Source of the DNA: Ambrosia x helenae
Taxonomy: Eukaryota; Streptophyta; Magnoliopsida; Asterales; Asteraceae
Direction: 5' to 3'
NCBI GenBank assembly: GCA_030844895.1
Contig: CM061224.1
Span: 28,849,992-28,913,991 of the forward strand
DNA length: 64,000 nucleotides
Positions 22,707 through 33,878 of the stretch are shown in pieces. Within the stretch, counting starts at the first letter, position 1, and the number at the start of each line of letters is the position of its first letter. The notes below the pieces were generated by a model. It was given only the letters and a program-made list of their open reading frames with translations, did no database searches and had not been told where the DNA came from. Both the position numbers and the translations under genes were made by a program.

Positions 22707-24467
22707 ATGATTAATTACATGGCCGTATGTAGAACGGATGAGGAGATCAAAGCTCTAGTCGAAGCTGAAAGAAAGCAACAACAATTACAGAGACAAAATT
22801 CTCAAGCGGACAACATTTGGGGATTTCCAATGACATCGAAACCAACTGATGAAATGGTACATGTTAACAAGTGTGTTAACAGAGACGGTGTTCATAGGAA
22901 TGTTGTATGTTTAGTCAAACAAATGAGACATGATGATTCCAGTGAATTGTTAAAGAGTGATTTGAGTTCTGATACGAGTTCAGAACAAAGTACATCAGAA
23001 CAGAGTGATATTTCAAATGGTGATGCAAAATCTAATAATGGTAATAAATCAGATGATGAGGTAACTGCTAGTTGTTCTAAATGTGTCAAGTTGAGTTGTG
23101 AATTGATGACACTTATTGAGGACAAACAGAAACTAGCAAATGAACTAGAAAATTGTAAAAACCAAATTAAAGTTTTTGAAAAGAATGAAAAAGATTTGTT
23201 AAATAAAATTGAATCTTTAAAGAAAGAAATGTTAGAAATGAATAAAAGTGTTTCAAAGAATACTTCCACATCAGAGTTGGAAATCACAACACCTTGCGTT
23301 GTTAATTCTGATTCTGAAGTGAAACAAGTGTTTGAACAGAAAACTGAAAATGTTGAAACAACTTCAGAATCTGAATCTGAAGAAAAACCCATATTCAGTT
23401 TTCCTGAAGGAGTTGAAGGATCCTACATGTTGGAAGGACATGACAAATTGATTTTCAACAAAGATTTTCTAATTGAGAATATCGAACAATCTCTACTTAA
23501 ATGTATTTTTGTTGATAATATTGATTTGTTAAATCAATTTAGAAATCAATTTGATCATCTTCATTTTGAACTCAGTCCTAACCAACATGAGAATAAAGAG
23601 GATCAAAAGAAAAATGTTGAAAATAAGAATGGTCCTGAAGTAAAGGGATCAAAACCAAACAAATCGAAAGGAAATGATCAGATGAAAAATTCTCATCAAA
23701 AGAATTCAAGAAATTTTTCATCTAGATCATATGACTATTATGATTATTCATATAAATCTCGATTTGATGGTTATTGGGGAAACAACTCACCACAGTATTC
23801 TCATGGTTATGTTGAATGGAGAAACTGTTTTGAATGTGGTGAAGTTGGACACATTGCTGCTCATTGTCCCTATTGGTATTGGGATGACGGGTATGCATGT
23901 GATTTTGAAGAGTATATGTCTTGTTATAACTGCGGAGAGTGTGGGCATTTAGTTGCTTACTGTCCGTATGTTAAACAGAAACAGACCAAAGTGAAATTTG
24001 CTAGAAATTCAGGCAATGTCAGAAAGCCTGTATCCCCAAAACCAATCAAGAAGCAAAAGGGGAAACAGGTTGTGTATGACAATCGTAACAAAATTGCCTT
24101 GAATAAAAATGGAGATTGTGATAGGGTTGCTAAGGTAAGGGGGAGTTCTCAGGCTAAGTCTAAGAATAACTCTAAACCTGGGTCTTCATCAGTTAAGTCT
24201 GAGAAGATTCTAAACAAAGTTCAGAAGCAGGTGTCAAACATGAAACCTGAAAAGTCAAAAATCAAAACGATTTCAACAAAATCTAAAATAAACTCTGAAC
24301 GTGTTTGGAAACCCAAATCACTTTCTAAGTCTATAGCAATTTCTACTTCAAATCAATCCATTGAAAAACCAATTGATTTTTCAAAAGGAGAATGGATTGA
24401 TGTTCCGAAAATTGATGACCTTGGACGACCCATCATTGTGAAGGGATGGGTGCCTCTCTCATGTTAA
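22707..24467 (+). CDS. Gag-like protein of the gag-only element, unit 3 (586 aa)
   Basis: The protein is identical to the other two copies. It is preceded by LTR 3, a primer site and a leader array starting at 22394. The leader shares the extra T of unit 2, so units 2 and 3 are more alike than either is to unit 1. Confidence 0.85.
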   Translation: MINYMAVCRTDEEIKALVEAERKQQQLQRQNSQADNIWGFPMTSKPTDEMVHVNKCVNRDGVHRNVVCLVKQMRHDDSSELLKSDLSSDTSSEQSTSEQSDISNGDAKSNNGNKSDDEVTASCSKCVKLSCELMTLIEDKQKLANELENCKNQIKVFEKNEKDLLNKIESLKKEMLEMNKSVSKNTSTSELEITTPCVVNSDSEVKQVFEQKTENVETTSESESEEKPIFSFPEGVEGSYMLEGHDKLIFNKDFLIENIEQSLLKCIFVDNIDLLNQFRNQFDHLHFELSPNQHENKEDQKKNVENKNGPEVKGSKPNKSKGNDQMKNSHQKNSRNFSSRSYDYYDYSYKSRFDGYWGNNSPQYSHGYVEWRNCFECGEVGHIAAHCPYWYWDDGYACDFEEYMSCYNCGECGHLVAYCPYVKQKQTKVKFARNSGNVRKPVSPKPIKKQKGKQVVYDNRNKIALNKNGDCDRVAKVRGSSQAKSKNNSKPGSSSVKSEKILNKVQKQVSNMKPEKSKIKTISTKSKINSERVWKPKSLSKSIAISTSNQSIEKPIDFSKGEWIDVPKIDDLGRPIIVKGWVPLSC

Positions 24468-26387
24468 TTGTTTAATAAGTGTGCAGATTGTTCCAGACAG
24501 ACCTATTAGCTATTCTTTGATAAGTTGATAGTGGAGCATCTGTATACACACTATTTATTGGAGAGGTGAAGGTCAAGGAAGGGTTATTGAAGAAGGAAAA
24601 CATGATTTCAACAGAGAGGAGTGTTTGTAGTCTGTCTCCAACCTGTGAAGCCAGAAAAAGTTGCAATCTCTTGCAATTGCTCTCAGGTGTTGGATTTCAA
24701 TAACAGATACGACAAAATGGTTTGCTAATTGAAAAATCTTAATGAGTCTAGTAATCTGTGTGGAAAATGGTTTTTAAAACTCAGTGGGTAAACCGCATCG
24801 GATATCATTTTTTTTTTCTTCAAAAGTTTAAAAATCCAAAAATATGCTTATTTTTAGATTTTTAGGGGGAGAAAATTTCAGAAAAATCAAAATAAAAAAA
24901 TTAAAAAAATCAAAAATGAGTTGTTCCTGGAGAAAAAGAGGAGATGATAGTACATCAGTGGACTGTCAGACTACTCTAAAAACAAAAATAATTTGATAAA
25001 CATTGAGTAGCCACTACAATTATATATTGGTAGACTTGAAATCAAAGTTTAAAGTTCAGCATGGTGATATAAATTTAAAATCAATAACTGATAATCATGT
25101 GGATCAACGTATTGTTGGCATATGGTCTTAGTACCGAAATTTCGTTTGATAGATTGCCAAAATCGGAGGTTTCGGGTCGTTATATTGAAAGTTATCTGGG
25201 GATAGCCTAACTGATCTTTTGTCGTATTGATTTACGGACCTAGATCAGTCAGGGTATCTTATTAAAAGATCTTTAATGACAAAACCTTAAGTTACCGAAT
25301 GAGGAACTTAACATGTGTGATGATAATCAAAGATTATCTAATGCATCGTATCCAATCATTGATGCAAATCATGATTGATATTAGTCCTCACCCTGGTTGA
25401 GTGCATAAGTCGCTTTGAAGCATTAATTTGCTGACCTGTCACCACTGTGCCTCATACCTTGTAACTAACAGATAACTACAGTATAATCACGCGTTACAAT
25501 GAAACTTTGCGCAATTCTAAATACGGGAATGTGTCGCGAATGCGGGGACCATAGATTTTTCAGTATCTAATATTACTATAATGTATCTAAAGTGCTGAGC
25601 AATGAATGATGATTTTGAGTTTAAGTGGACAAACATACTGGTAATGGTTGTAGGATGCTCAATGACAAAAACAGAAAATTGATCAAAAAGAGTTATGACT
25701 GACTGTTTCAATACTGATATGATCCTCTTAACCGGAAAAATTCACAAAAATATGTTGAATTTACTTTTATGCAATTACATTGGAAAATTCAAAAAGATTT
25801 TTGGTGTGTTTTAGCTTAAAGTTTGAAAAATCAAAAAGTTTTGTTTCAACTTTATTTTCGATAACCGATGATGGGATACTGAATGAGAATGCTCAGATAC
25901 TTAAAAGTTGAAAAAGTTTTCAAAATTTCAAGTTTCTGGTACATATTGAAAATGGTGTATAGTTCAGGGGGAGAACTATTGAGGGTGAAAAGGAATGTGA
26001 AGAGTACTTCCGAGATTTTTGTCGTGTTTAACGCCGGTTGTAGTTTGTGCAGTTTTTAGTAAATTTTTCTGCAGAATCAAATACAACAGGTGCACTACTC
26101 ATGACTCATCGACAAATTGTGTAACCGAACAAGACCCAAACCTGAACATCAAGATTACCAGAACAACAGAAGTTAGTAAGAGGTTAAAGAAATGATGAAG
26201 ATTGAAGAAATCAAGATTATCGTCTATATTAATCTCTGGATTATCAAATGACAAAGCCAAGATTTCTTGAGTCTGTCTGAGATTTCAAAGCTTACTAGAG
26301 AGATAGACAGGAAAGTTTTCAATCAAGACTTGAAGAATTGATAACTTTCTGCTTTGGTACATCACTAGCTAGGTCCAAGGGGGAGAT

Positions 26388-27057
26388 TGTTAGTGCATTA
26401 TTCATGTATGTCCCTAGCTAGTGATCCGGTACAGAATGTCGAAGGTTCAGATAATCAGAAAACGACCAAGATTTAAACATGAAGTCAATCCAATCAATAG
26501 TCGAGGGGGAGTTTGTAGATGCACGTATTGCGACTAGTGATTGGATCTACAATGTTAACATGTGTTAAAAAGTGCTGATTACATGTGTTAAAAAGTGCTG
26601 ATGGGTTGAAAGTGGAAAAAGTGGGCGAAGGTGGAAATATAGTGGAAAAAGTGGGCGAATGTAGAATCATACTGGGCGAATGTGGAAAGATTCCACATTC
26701 GACCATTCACACTGGGCGAATGTGGAAAGTGTCCACATTCGCACCATGAAAAGGGGCGAACCTGCAGACATTATAAATAGATTTTGAGTATTTGTGATAA
26801 AAAGAGTTTTCAGTTGTGCGTGTGTTAAGGTCAGGTTCGAGGTCAATTTGTAATAGTGTGTGTTTGATCTAGATTAACGTGTAAGTCGTTGTAAAAGCTT
26901 ATTTGACAAAAGTTAATCTATGAAAAGATGTTGAAAATGATCTTAATTGTGTTTTGATTAGAGTTTTATCAATTTGTTCAGAACTAGGGTTTCCGCACCT
27001 GGTTTTGTAACTTGTATGATCATATAATCCTGTTTTAGTCAAATTCTTTCGCTTACA
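26388..27057 (+). repeat. Array LTR 4 (outer right)
   Basis: It carries CCTGCAGAC like LTR 1. It has a private change in CTAGATTAACG (the others read CTAGAATAACG). It ends CGCTTACA directly against the ATAGA target duplication. Confidence 0.95.
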
Positions 27058-27498
27058 ATAGAGTTCTTGTTGTCAAGAGACATTCAAAGACTGCCTATGA
27101 AGTTCTTCATGGCATGAAGCCCCTTATCTCCTTTTTCAGGGCTTTTGGATGTCAATGTTTCATCTTGAACATCAAGGAATCTATTTCAAAGTTTGCTGCC
27201 AAAGTTGACTCAGGTTACTTTCTTGGTTATTCATCAACTAGAAAAGCTTACAAGGTTTTTAACTCAAAAACCAGGATAGTAGAAGAAACACTGAATGTCA
27301 AGTTCAATGAGTCAAAACACACTCTCATTCCAGCACATCCTGCTGAACTCTTTGACCTTGACAACTTTCATTTTGAACCTGAAAAGACTGTCACTTCATC
27401 CAAACCTACTTATTATGGTGATCAAAGGTTTGATGATGAGGATCCAGCACCATGGACTCCTCAAACAGTCATTAAGTCAACTTCAAAACCATCAGAAG
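27058..27498 (+). pseudogene. pol, middle part: end of integrase core and integrase C-terminus
   Basis: The reading resumes one target duplication after the array (VLVVKRHSKTAYEVLHG, then FFRAFGCQCFILN and FLGYSSTRKAYKVFNSK). These are the usual copia integrase C-terminal landmarks. The frame is interrupted again at 27499 by the solo LTR. Confidence 0.85.
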
Positions 27499-28035
27499 TG
27501 TTGATGCACTTTCTGTGGACGTCACTGTCGAATAGACTAGGGTTGAGTCTTTGTATAGTGTTACATGAGATTGTGGTGATCCATAAGGGCATTTTATGGA
27601 TCTGACGCATTTGTATAATATAGGACAATACCAAAGCCAAGTTCGACCTATATACACTGGGCGAATGTGGAAGTTTTCCACATTCGACCATTACAAATGG
27701 GCGAATGTGGAAATGCTCCACATTCGACCATTCCAAAGGGGCGAAGGTGGCTCTTGGATGTTGTACTATAAATAGCAATCTCATGTGTTATTGTTCATTT
27801 TGTGATTTGAGTTTGTACTTTGAATGCTCTCAAGGGGGAGGTCATGCCCGACCTCCCCAGGCCTTGAGATAGATGTTTATCCTACTGATGACAGTGTCTG
27901 TAACCGTTTCTGTAGTAATACGAATCTGTGATGACGTTGTTATCGTGTATTTCTGTCTCGTCTCGAATCTCCCGTCTGAAACCGAGTTGTTTATGTGTAA
28001 TCGATCCACGAGTTCGGTCTCTAACCGGATTCTCA
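27499..28035 (+). mobile_element. Solo LTR of a different family, inserted in pol
   Basis: TGTTGATGCA...GGATTCTCA, 537 bp, is flanked by a perfect 5-bp target duplication AGAAG (27494-27498 and 28036-28040). There is no internal region, so it is a solo LTR left by LTR-LTR recombination. U3 carries forward GGGCGAA words at 27659, 27699 and 27739 (exactly 40 bp apart) with inverted copies at 27676-27689 and about 27717-27729. TATAAATA is at 27767-27774. A 9-bp GC-rich stem (GGGGAGGTC/GACCTCCCC, 6-nt loop) at 27835-27858 would lie in the transcribed part. Confidence 0.88.
27659..27774 (+). promoter_or_regulatory. Phased hairpin modules and TATA box in the solo LTR
   Basis: The first forward/inverted pair (GGGCGAATGTGGAA, 3-nt loop, TTCCACATTCGACC) is nearly the same as in the array LTRs. 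The forward period is exactly 40 bp in both. The last copy starts 28 bp before TATAAATA here, against 18 bp in the array LTRs, a difference of one helical turn. Promoter role is inferred from position. Confidence 0.78.
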
Positions 28036-29845
28036 AGAAGTTTCACAAACTTCTGATTCAACAAATACTGAAGGCAAAACTCAAACATCTGCTTCAGCAC
28101 CTGCAACTACTGAAGACACTGAAACTGCTGAACCAGATATAATAGACCTCAGTAGTTTGTTTGAAGAACATGAGCCACCAACACCTGTCAGTGGTTTACA
28201 ACAACTGATCGAACACAAAGATCATCCACTTGATCAAATCATGGGTGATATTGCATCAGGTGTTCTTACAAGAAACCAGCTTTCCAACTTTTGTCTATTC
28301 TCAGCATTTATTTCACAGTTGGAACCAAAGAAGTACCAGGAAGCTCTCAAAGACAACAATTGGGTGCAGGCAATGCAAGATGAATTGCTTCAATTCAACA
28401 AGCAACAGGTTTAGGAAATCTGTCCCTTACCACCAAACAAGCAACCAATTGGCACAAGATGGGTTTTCAGGAACAAACAAGATGAAGCTGGTATTATAAT
28501 AAAGAACAAGGCAAGACTGGTAGTACAAGGTTACTCTCAAGAAGAAGGCATTGACTATGATGAAACCTTTGCTCCAGTTGCAAGGCTTGAAGCCATCAGG
28601 TTATTTCTGGCCTATGCCATTTCCAACAAAATAAAAGTTTATCAAATGGATGTCAAGAGTGCATTTTTGTATGGAAAGATAAAAGAGGAAGTGTATGTTT
28701 GTCAGCCACCTGGGTTTGAGGATCCTTCTCATCCTGAGTGGGTGTACAAACTAGACAAAGCTCTTTATGGGCTCAAACAGGCTCCTAGAGCCTGGTATGA
28801 TACACTTTCAACCTTTTTACTCAAAAATAACTTCACAAGAGGTGCCATTGATAAAACACTTTTCATAAAACATGTTAGAAATCATGTCTTACTTGTTAAA
28901 ATATATGTTGATGATATCATTTTTGGTTCAACAAACACAAAATTGTGTGATGAATTTAAGAAACTCATGCAATCAAAATTTGAGATGAGTACAATGGGAG
29001 AACTGCAGTACTTTTTAGGACTGCAGATCAAACAACAAACAAATGGAACTTTTATAAATCAATCAAAATATGTTAAAGAATTATTAAACAAATTTTCTTT
29101 ACAAGACTGTAAATCATGTTCCACTCCCATGACACCAACCACACAAGTTGAACCAGATGATCAAGAAAAACAGGTTGATCAAACCATGTATAGATGTATG
29201 ATAGGTTCCCTTTTATATCTAACTGCTTCTAGACCAGATATTATGTTTTCAACATGTGTCTGTGCTAGATATCAATCAGCTCCTAGGGAATCACACCTTA
29301 TTGCAGTCAAAAGAATTTTCAAATATCTGAAAGGAACTCCCACACTTGGAATTTGGTATCCTGCTTCAAGCAATACCAAGTTATCAGCTTTTTCAGATAG
29401 TGACTATGCAGGGTGTAAAATGTCAAGAAAATCAACATCTGGTGGTTATCAATTCTTGGGAAACTGTCTAGTGTCCTGGCAATCAAAGAAGCAAACATCT
29501 GTTGCAACTTCAACTGCTGAAGCTGAATACATTGCAGCTGCAAGTTGTACATCACAGATACAATGGCTCCAATATCAACTTCTTGATTATGGAATCAAAG
29601 AGACCAAGACACCATTGCTTGTAGATAGCAAATCTGCCATTAGCATCATTCAAAATCCTGTTCAGTTTTCAAAAACTAAACACATTGAAATCAGGTATCA
29701 TTTCATAAGAGATTGCTATGAAAAAGGCAAGATTGAAGTGAAACATCTAGCAACAACTAATCAAATAGCTGACATTTTCACTAAACCCCTTGACACATCA
29801 ACATTTCAGAAGTTAGTATCCATGCTAGGGATGCTAAATTTGTAA
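28036..29845 (+). pseudogene. pol, 3' part: reverse transcriptase and RNase H
   Basis: The region before 28414 holds the spacer and RT N-terminus (YQEALKDNNWVQAMQDEL). A stop at 28412-28414 replaces what is probably a tryptophan codon. A second start frame at 28646 runs to the end: MDVKSAFLYGKIKEEVYV, YGLKQAPRAWYD and the catalytic YVDDIIFGS of the RT. SDSDYAGCKMSRKSTSG, TAEAEYIAA, DSKSAISI and ADIFTKPLD give the RNase H. RNase H and the RT palm are otherwise intact. Confidence 0.9.
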
Positions 29846-30372
29846 GTGTTTCTATTTATTTTTCTGCACATTTTTTGTTTTTCACTTACATCTGTTTTCA
29901 AACACTTGAAAAACTTCTGAAAAGAGAGAAACTACTGATGAACAAAACATCAGTATGGGGATAATTTCTGAAAAGTGATTAACTTCTGATAAAATAACCT
30001 TCAGAAGTTATGAATAAAAGTATTTATAAAGTATTTCTCATCAGCTGTTAAAACTACTGAAGAGAAAATGGGAACTACTGATGAAGATGATCCTTCATCA
30101 GCAGTTTAGTCAAAAAGGGCAAATCTGACTTTTCCCATCATCAGAAGTTTGACCTAGTCGGTTTAAAACTTCTGATAAAGAGATTTTTAACCTAGGCGGT
30201 TTAAAAACTTCTAATAAAGAAGATCCAAGCGGTTAAAAACTTCTGATAAATATCTTTTTTCAACACTTATCCTTTCAAACACAAAAATTCCCTCCTTCTC
30301 TCTCAAGAAAGCTTTCAAATCCCTGAACGTGCAACACAAAATCACTGTTCGATTCATCAACACACAAACCAC

Positions 30373-33300
30373 ATGGCTTTAGTGCTCAAACAGGGACACA
30401 ATCTCAGAGCCTACTTAGAAAAACAAGAAGGCTGGTCCCAATACGATGAGATCATTGATCTCGTCGTCAAATCCCAATATTTCACCGCTCTCACCATAGA
30501 CCCACCAATTCATCCTGAAACTCTAAATGAGTTCTGGGCTAATGCTGAGACAGTGATGGTGGATGATGAAGTTATCTCCCTCAACTCAACAATTAAAGGG
30601 AGACAAATGGCCATAACACAGGCCATACTCTCAAACAGACTGGGGTTGAATGATGTGAATGCCCCTGAAAAGTTTGACAACTCTGCTATCCACCTAACCA
30701 TGACTGAGTGTGGTTATCAAGGTACTCTCTCACAAGCTACCATCTTTAAAAAGTATTTTGAACCCAAATATAAACTTTTGTTTCATTATATTATTATGTG
30801 CTTGAGTCCTAAAACTGGGTCTTATGACCAGATGCCCTCAACCTTTCAACCAATCTTTCATTCTATTGTGAATGAAACAAATTTCAGGGCATCAAAACTT
30901 TTCTTTAATGAGTTGGTGTTACATCACAATAACACTAAGAAAAAGTTTTTGTTATATCCAAGGTTCATTATGCAGTGCATAATATCTGAACTGGGTAATG
31001 AGGTGCTTGTGGGTAAAATTGAAATTTTGAAACCCTTAACCTCACAAGCATACTCAAGGCACAACAAACAGGCTGCCTGGCCAGAAGATGACCAAGGGGA
31101 ACAAGCACCAGTCCCCATGGAACCCTCATCTTCCAAACCTACTCCACCAAAGGCCAAGAAACCCAAGATAACAAAACAAAAACCCACCAAACCCAAAAGA
31201 AAAGCTGTTCAGGAGGTTGAGATGCCTGAACAAACTACTGTGCAATCTGCACTTCTTAAAGATGTGACTGAAACATCCTCTCAGTCTCATCCATCTCAAA
31301 CCCCACCAAGAGCACCAATAACTATCCTTTTCAAAAGAAAAAGACTTAAGAAAAATATTCCAATTGACTCTTCTTTTGAAACTGTTGAACCCATTGCCCA
31401 AACTACTGAACCAGCACCCCAAATTTCTGAACCAGACATCGAAATAGCCAAACTTCTCTCCGGGCTAAAAGAGAAAGTCCCATCTACACATGTCAGTCCC
31501 CATCAACCACATCAAACAGGGGACATAGACTCAGACAGTGACATGGATGTGGACACTCATAGCCCTAACCAAAGAGATGAGGATGAACCAGGGTCTCTAA
31601 GCCCAAACTTAGAAACCTTTGGTACTTTTGAGGCTGCTACTACTCATTTACCACCCAGTGGTGGACCTGAGGACAGAAGTAAAATAGCTAAGACCTCAAC
31701 TGTGGCAACTACTGATGAAGGCTTAATGCCTGAGGTAGGAAATCCTCTGAACCAAGAACAAGAGGTACATGAGACAACTGAGTTGGGCTCAGCTCATGAT
31801 GTAACTGATACAGTCCTCATTGAGGATGTAATCAGGGATTCAGATGATTCCATTAATTTGGATGATGTTTCAAAACACAAAACTACTGAATTGACGGCAA
31901 TAAGTGAAGGTCCTGCACCTGGTGTCTCTAAGCTCAAGAAGCTAGTCACACCATCTCAGGTTAAAGCCCACTCAATCCATGATTCCCCTAGAGTGGCATC
32001 TCCTGTACAACAAGGAGATCAACCAAAAACACACCCCTCACTACAAATGCCTACCCAATTCCCTGGGCAATCAAGCATAGACCTGAACCAACTATGCAGC
32101 CCAGATGGTCCCTTGTATCACATGATGAACACCCTCATCAAAAATCACATCCAAACATACACAGCTGACTTGGAGCTGTCCATGAAGAACCAATTTGGAG
32201 TGATACAGACGAAGATGAATGATCTGTCCAACAAGATTGATCACAACAGCAAACAGATTGCTCATCTTCAAGGTCATTTCTCCCAAGCTTCAACTTCCAA
32301 AGGTGATAAAGCCAAAAAGGGGGAGAAAATCAAGGTACCTATGGATACACTTGAAGCCAGAAGAAAGGCAAGAGTGGCTATCCTAGCTAGAGATCAACAA
32401 GATCAAGCCAGAAAAGAGAAACTGGCACAACAGTTTGGTGTCTCTATTCAAGAAATAGAAGATGCTGAAAAGGCTGATGAATCCCAAGGGCATAATGAAG
32501 AAAACTCTGATGGCCAAAGTTCTGATGAAGAATCAGAAAGTACTGAAGACAATCCTTCAGTAGTTGACAAACCTTCAGAAGTTGTCAACCCATCAGAAGT
32601 TAACACTTCCAAGACTCAAACTGCTGACCCTTCCAGATCAACTACTCCTATTCAACCAACATCTGCTCCTATCAGGCCTACAACAATAGTTACAACAATG
32701 ACTGTGCTAAACCCTTCTCCAATCTCTCAATCAGCTGATTTACTTGAGAAGAGTTTAGTTGCAGCCCAAAAGAAGGCCAGAGAAGATCTGATTTGGAAAA
32801 ATCTGGAAGAAAGGGATGACTTAGATCTAAGCCATGAAGAAAAACTTCAGGCTTATGAAGCTGAACTACAAAGGCAGGCTAGCCTAGATGAGATTGCTAA
32901 AAAAGACAAAAGACATCAACTGATGTCTTACATTATGAAGAACAGCAAAGTAAAAGCCCACACATTGAAGAGACTCTCTGTGGAAGAGCTGACAAGAAGA
33001 GCTCAACTTATTGCAGATAAACTTGCAACAAGTAAAGACACAAAGGCCAAGAGAGCTCAGATGATAGAAGAACTGGTAGCCAATGGTTATGGTTCAAAAG
33101 CCTCAGTGTCCAAGTGGAAAGAAGAAAGATTGGTGGACACATACAGAAAATACAAGGCTGCAAGGGCTGCTAATCCAGAGAAGTTTCAAACTACTGAAGC
33201 TTCAACTTCAGTAGTTAGAACTTCTGGTGTTCAAAGAAGACCAGCTACCCAAAGAAAGAAGTCAGAGGAAAAAGTGAAGACTGATTTCAGAATGGTACTA

Positions 33301-33837
33301 CTAGAAGGTAGTACAGTAGTACATTCTGATTTTGACATAGAAGAGAAGCCTCTGCTCACACAATTCAGGGATCCTTCCACCTTTGCATATCAAATCCAAA
33401 AGACCATCACAGACAAACTGCACACCAAGGTAGTAACTGAACATCACTTGCCAACATTTCAGATACCTAATGTGATGGAACAACAGCAGGGAAGTGAATC
33501 CCACCTGAGAGTCACTGAAGTTGAAAACATTCAACACTCAGGAGAAACCCAGGGTACCACCATGGTTCCCTACACTGCAGACTTTGACAAGTCTAAAGTA
33601 CCAGTCATCAGATGGTCCTTTACTGATAACAACTCAATACTTGTGACAAGAAGAGATCAAACAAGCAGGGAATATAGGTCGATGAATGAACTGAAGAAAC
33701 TTTCAACCAAAGACCTGCTTACAATCCAACACTTGGAACCAAGAAAAGGGTCTCTTACTGATGATCAACTAAACCAGCTCAAGAATTCCATGTTCAAAGG
33801 AATATGGAAAATTATGAAGGACAGAAATGAACAATAA
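30373..33837 (+). CDS. Extra ORF downstream of pol in the Sirevirus-like element (1154 aa)
   Basis: This is an uninterrupted ORF between pol and the 3' LTR, in the position of the so-called env-like ORF of Sireviruses. Residues about 1-230 look globular (MALVLKQGHNLRAYLEKQ, then LNEFWANAETVMVDDEV and GRQMAITQAILSNRLGL), similar to N-terminal domains annotated as plant transposon protein. The middle is rich in P, K, T, S, D and E with low complexity. The C-terminal third is charged and helical, with likely coiled coils (about 800-940). I see no signal peptide or convincing membrane span, so an envelope role is not supported. The frame has stayed open while gag and pol broke. Confidence 0.8.
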   Translation: MALVLKQGHNLRAYLEKQEGWSQYDEIIDLVVKSQYFTALTIDPPIHPETLNEFWANAETVMVDDEVISLNSTIKGRQMAITQAILSNRLGLNDVNAPEKFDNSAIHLTMTECGYQGTLSQATIFKKYFEPKYKLLFHYIIMCLSPKTGSYDQMPSTFQPIFHSIVNETNFRASKLFFNELVLHHNNTKKKFLLYPRFIMQCIISELGNEVLVGKIEILKPLTSQAYSRHNKQAAWPEDDQGEQAPVPMEPSSSKPTPPKAKKPKITKQKPTKPKRKAVQEVEMPEQTTVQSALLKDVTETSSQSHPSQTPPRAPITILFKRKRLKKNIPIDSSFETVEPIAQTTEPAPQISEPDIEIAKLLSGLKEKVPSTHVSPHQPHQTGDIDSDSDMDVDTHSPNQRDEDEPGSLSPNLETFGTFEAATTHLPPSGGPEDRSKIAKTSTVATTDEGLMPEVGNPLNQEQEVHETTELGSAHDVTDTVLIEDVIRDSDDSINLDDVSKHKTTELTAISEGPAPGVSKLKKLVTPSQVKAHSIHDSPRVASPVQQGDQPKTHPSLQMPTQFPGQSSIDLNQLCSPDGPLYHMMNTLIKNHIQTYTADLELSMKNQFGVIQTKMNDLSNKIDHNSKQIAHLQGHFSQASTSKGDKAKKGEKIKVPMDTLEARRKARVAILARDQQDQARKEKLAQQFGVSIQEIEDAEKADESQGHNEENSDGQSSDEESESTEDNPSVVDKPSEVVNPSEVNTSKTQTADPSRSTTPIQPTSAPIRPTTIVTTMTVLNPSPISQSADLLEKSLVAAQKKAREDLIWKNLEERDDLDLSHEEKLQAYEAELQRQASLDEIAKKDKRHQLMSYIMKNSKVKAHTLKRLSVEELTRRAQLIADKLATSKDTKAKRAQMIEELVANGYGSKASVSKWKEERLVDTYRKYKAARAANPEKFQTTEASTSVVRTSGVQRRPATQRKKSEEKVKTDFRMVLLEGSTVVHSDFDIEEKPLLTQFRDPSTFAYQIQKTITDKLHTKVVTEHHLPTFQIPNVMEQQQGSESHLRVTEVENIQHSGETQGTTMVPYTADFDKSKVPVIRWSFTDNNSILVTRRDQTSREYRSMNELKKLSTKDLLTIQHLEPRKGSLTDDQLNQLKNSMFKGIWKIMKDRNEQ

Positions 33838-33868
33838 GGAATTAGTAAGGTTTTGGCTTCATCAATCC

Positions 33869-33878
33869 AGGGGGAGAT
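33869..33878 (+). promoter_or_regulatory. Polypurine tract of the Sirevirus-like element
   Basis: CAGGGGGAGAT lies directly before the 3' LTR start, the expected site of plus-strand priming. Confidence 0.85.

Larger units (their letters stand above)
11484..27057 (+). mobile_element. Tandem array of a gag-only LTR retrotransposon: 4 LTRs and 3 internal regions
   Basis: Four 670-671-bp LTRs alternate with three 4.3-kb internal regions, giving a unit of about 4968 bp. One perfect 5-bp target duplication ATAGA (11479-11483 and 27058-27062) flanks the whole array; no duplication is present at inner LTR edges, where PPT-LTR and LTR-PBS junctions are exact. It therefore occupies a single integration site. 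Each unit has the initiator-Met primer site, one gag-like ORF, a relic of the protease start, about 1.9 kb of non-coding DNA and GGGGGAG tracts. No integrase, RT or RNase H is present, so it is non-autonomous (like elements described as TR-GAG). Units are nearly identical. Confidence 0.95.

Noticed and set aside
11484..27057. CRISPR-like array interpretation of the regular repeats
   Set aside because: Repeats are LTRs and leader words of a plant retroelement; no Cas genes, and the host is a plant.
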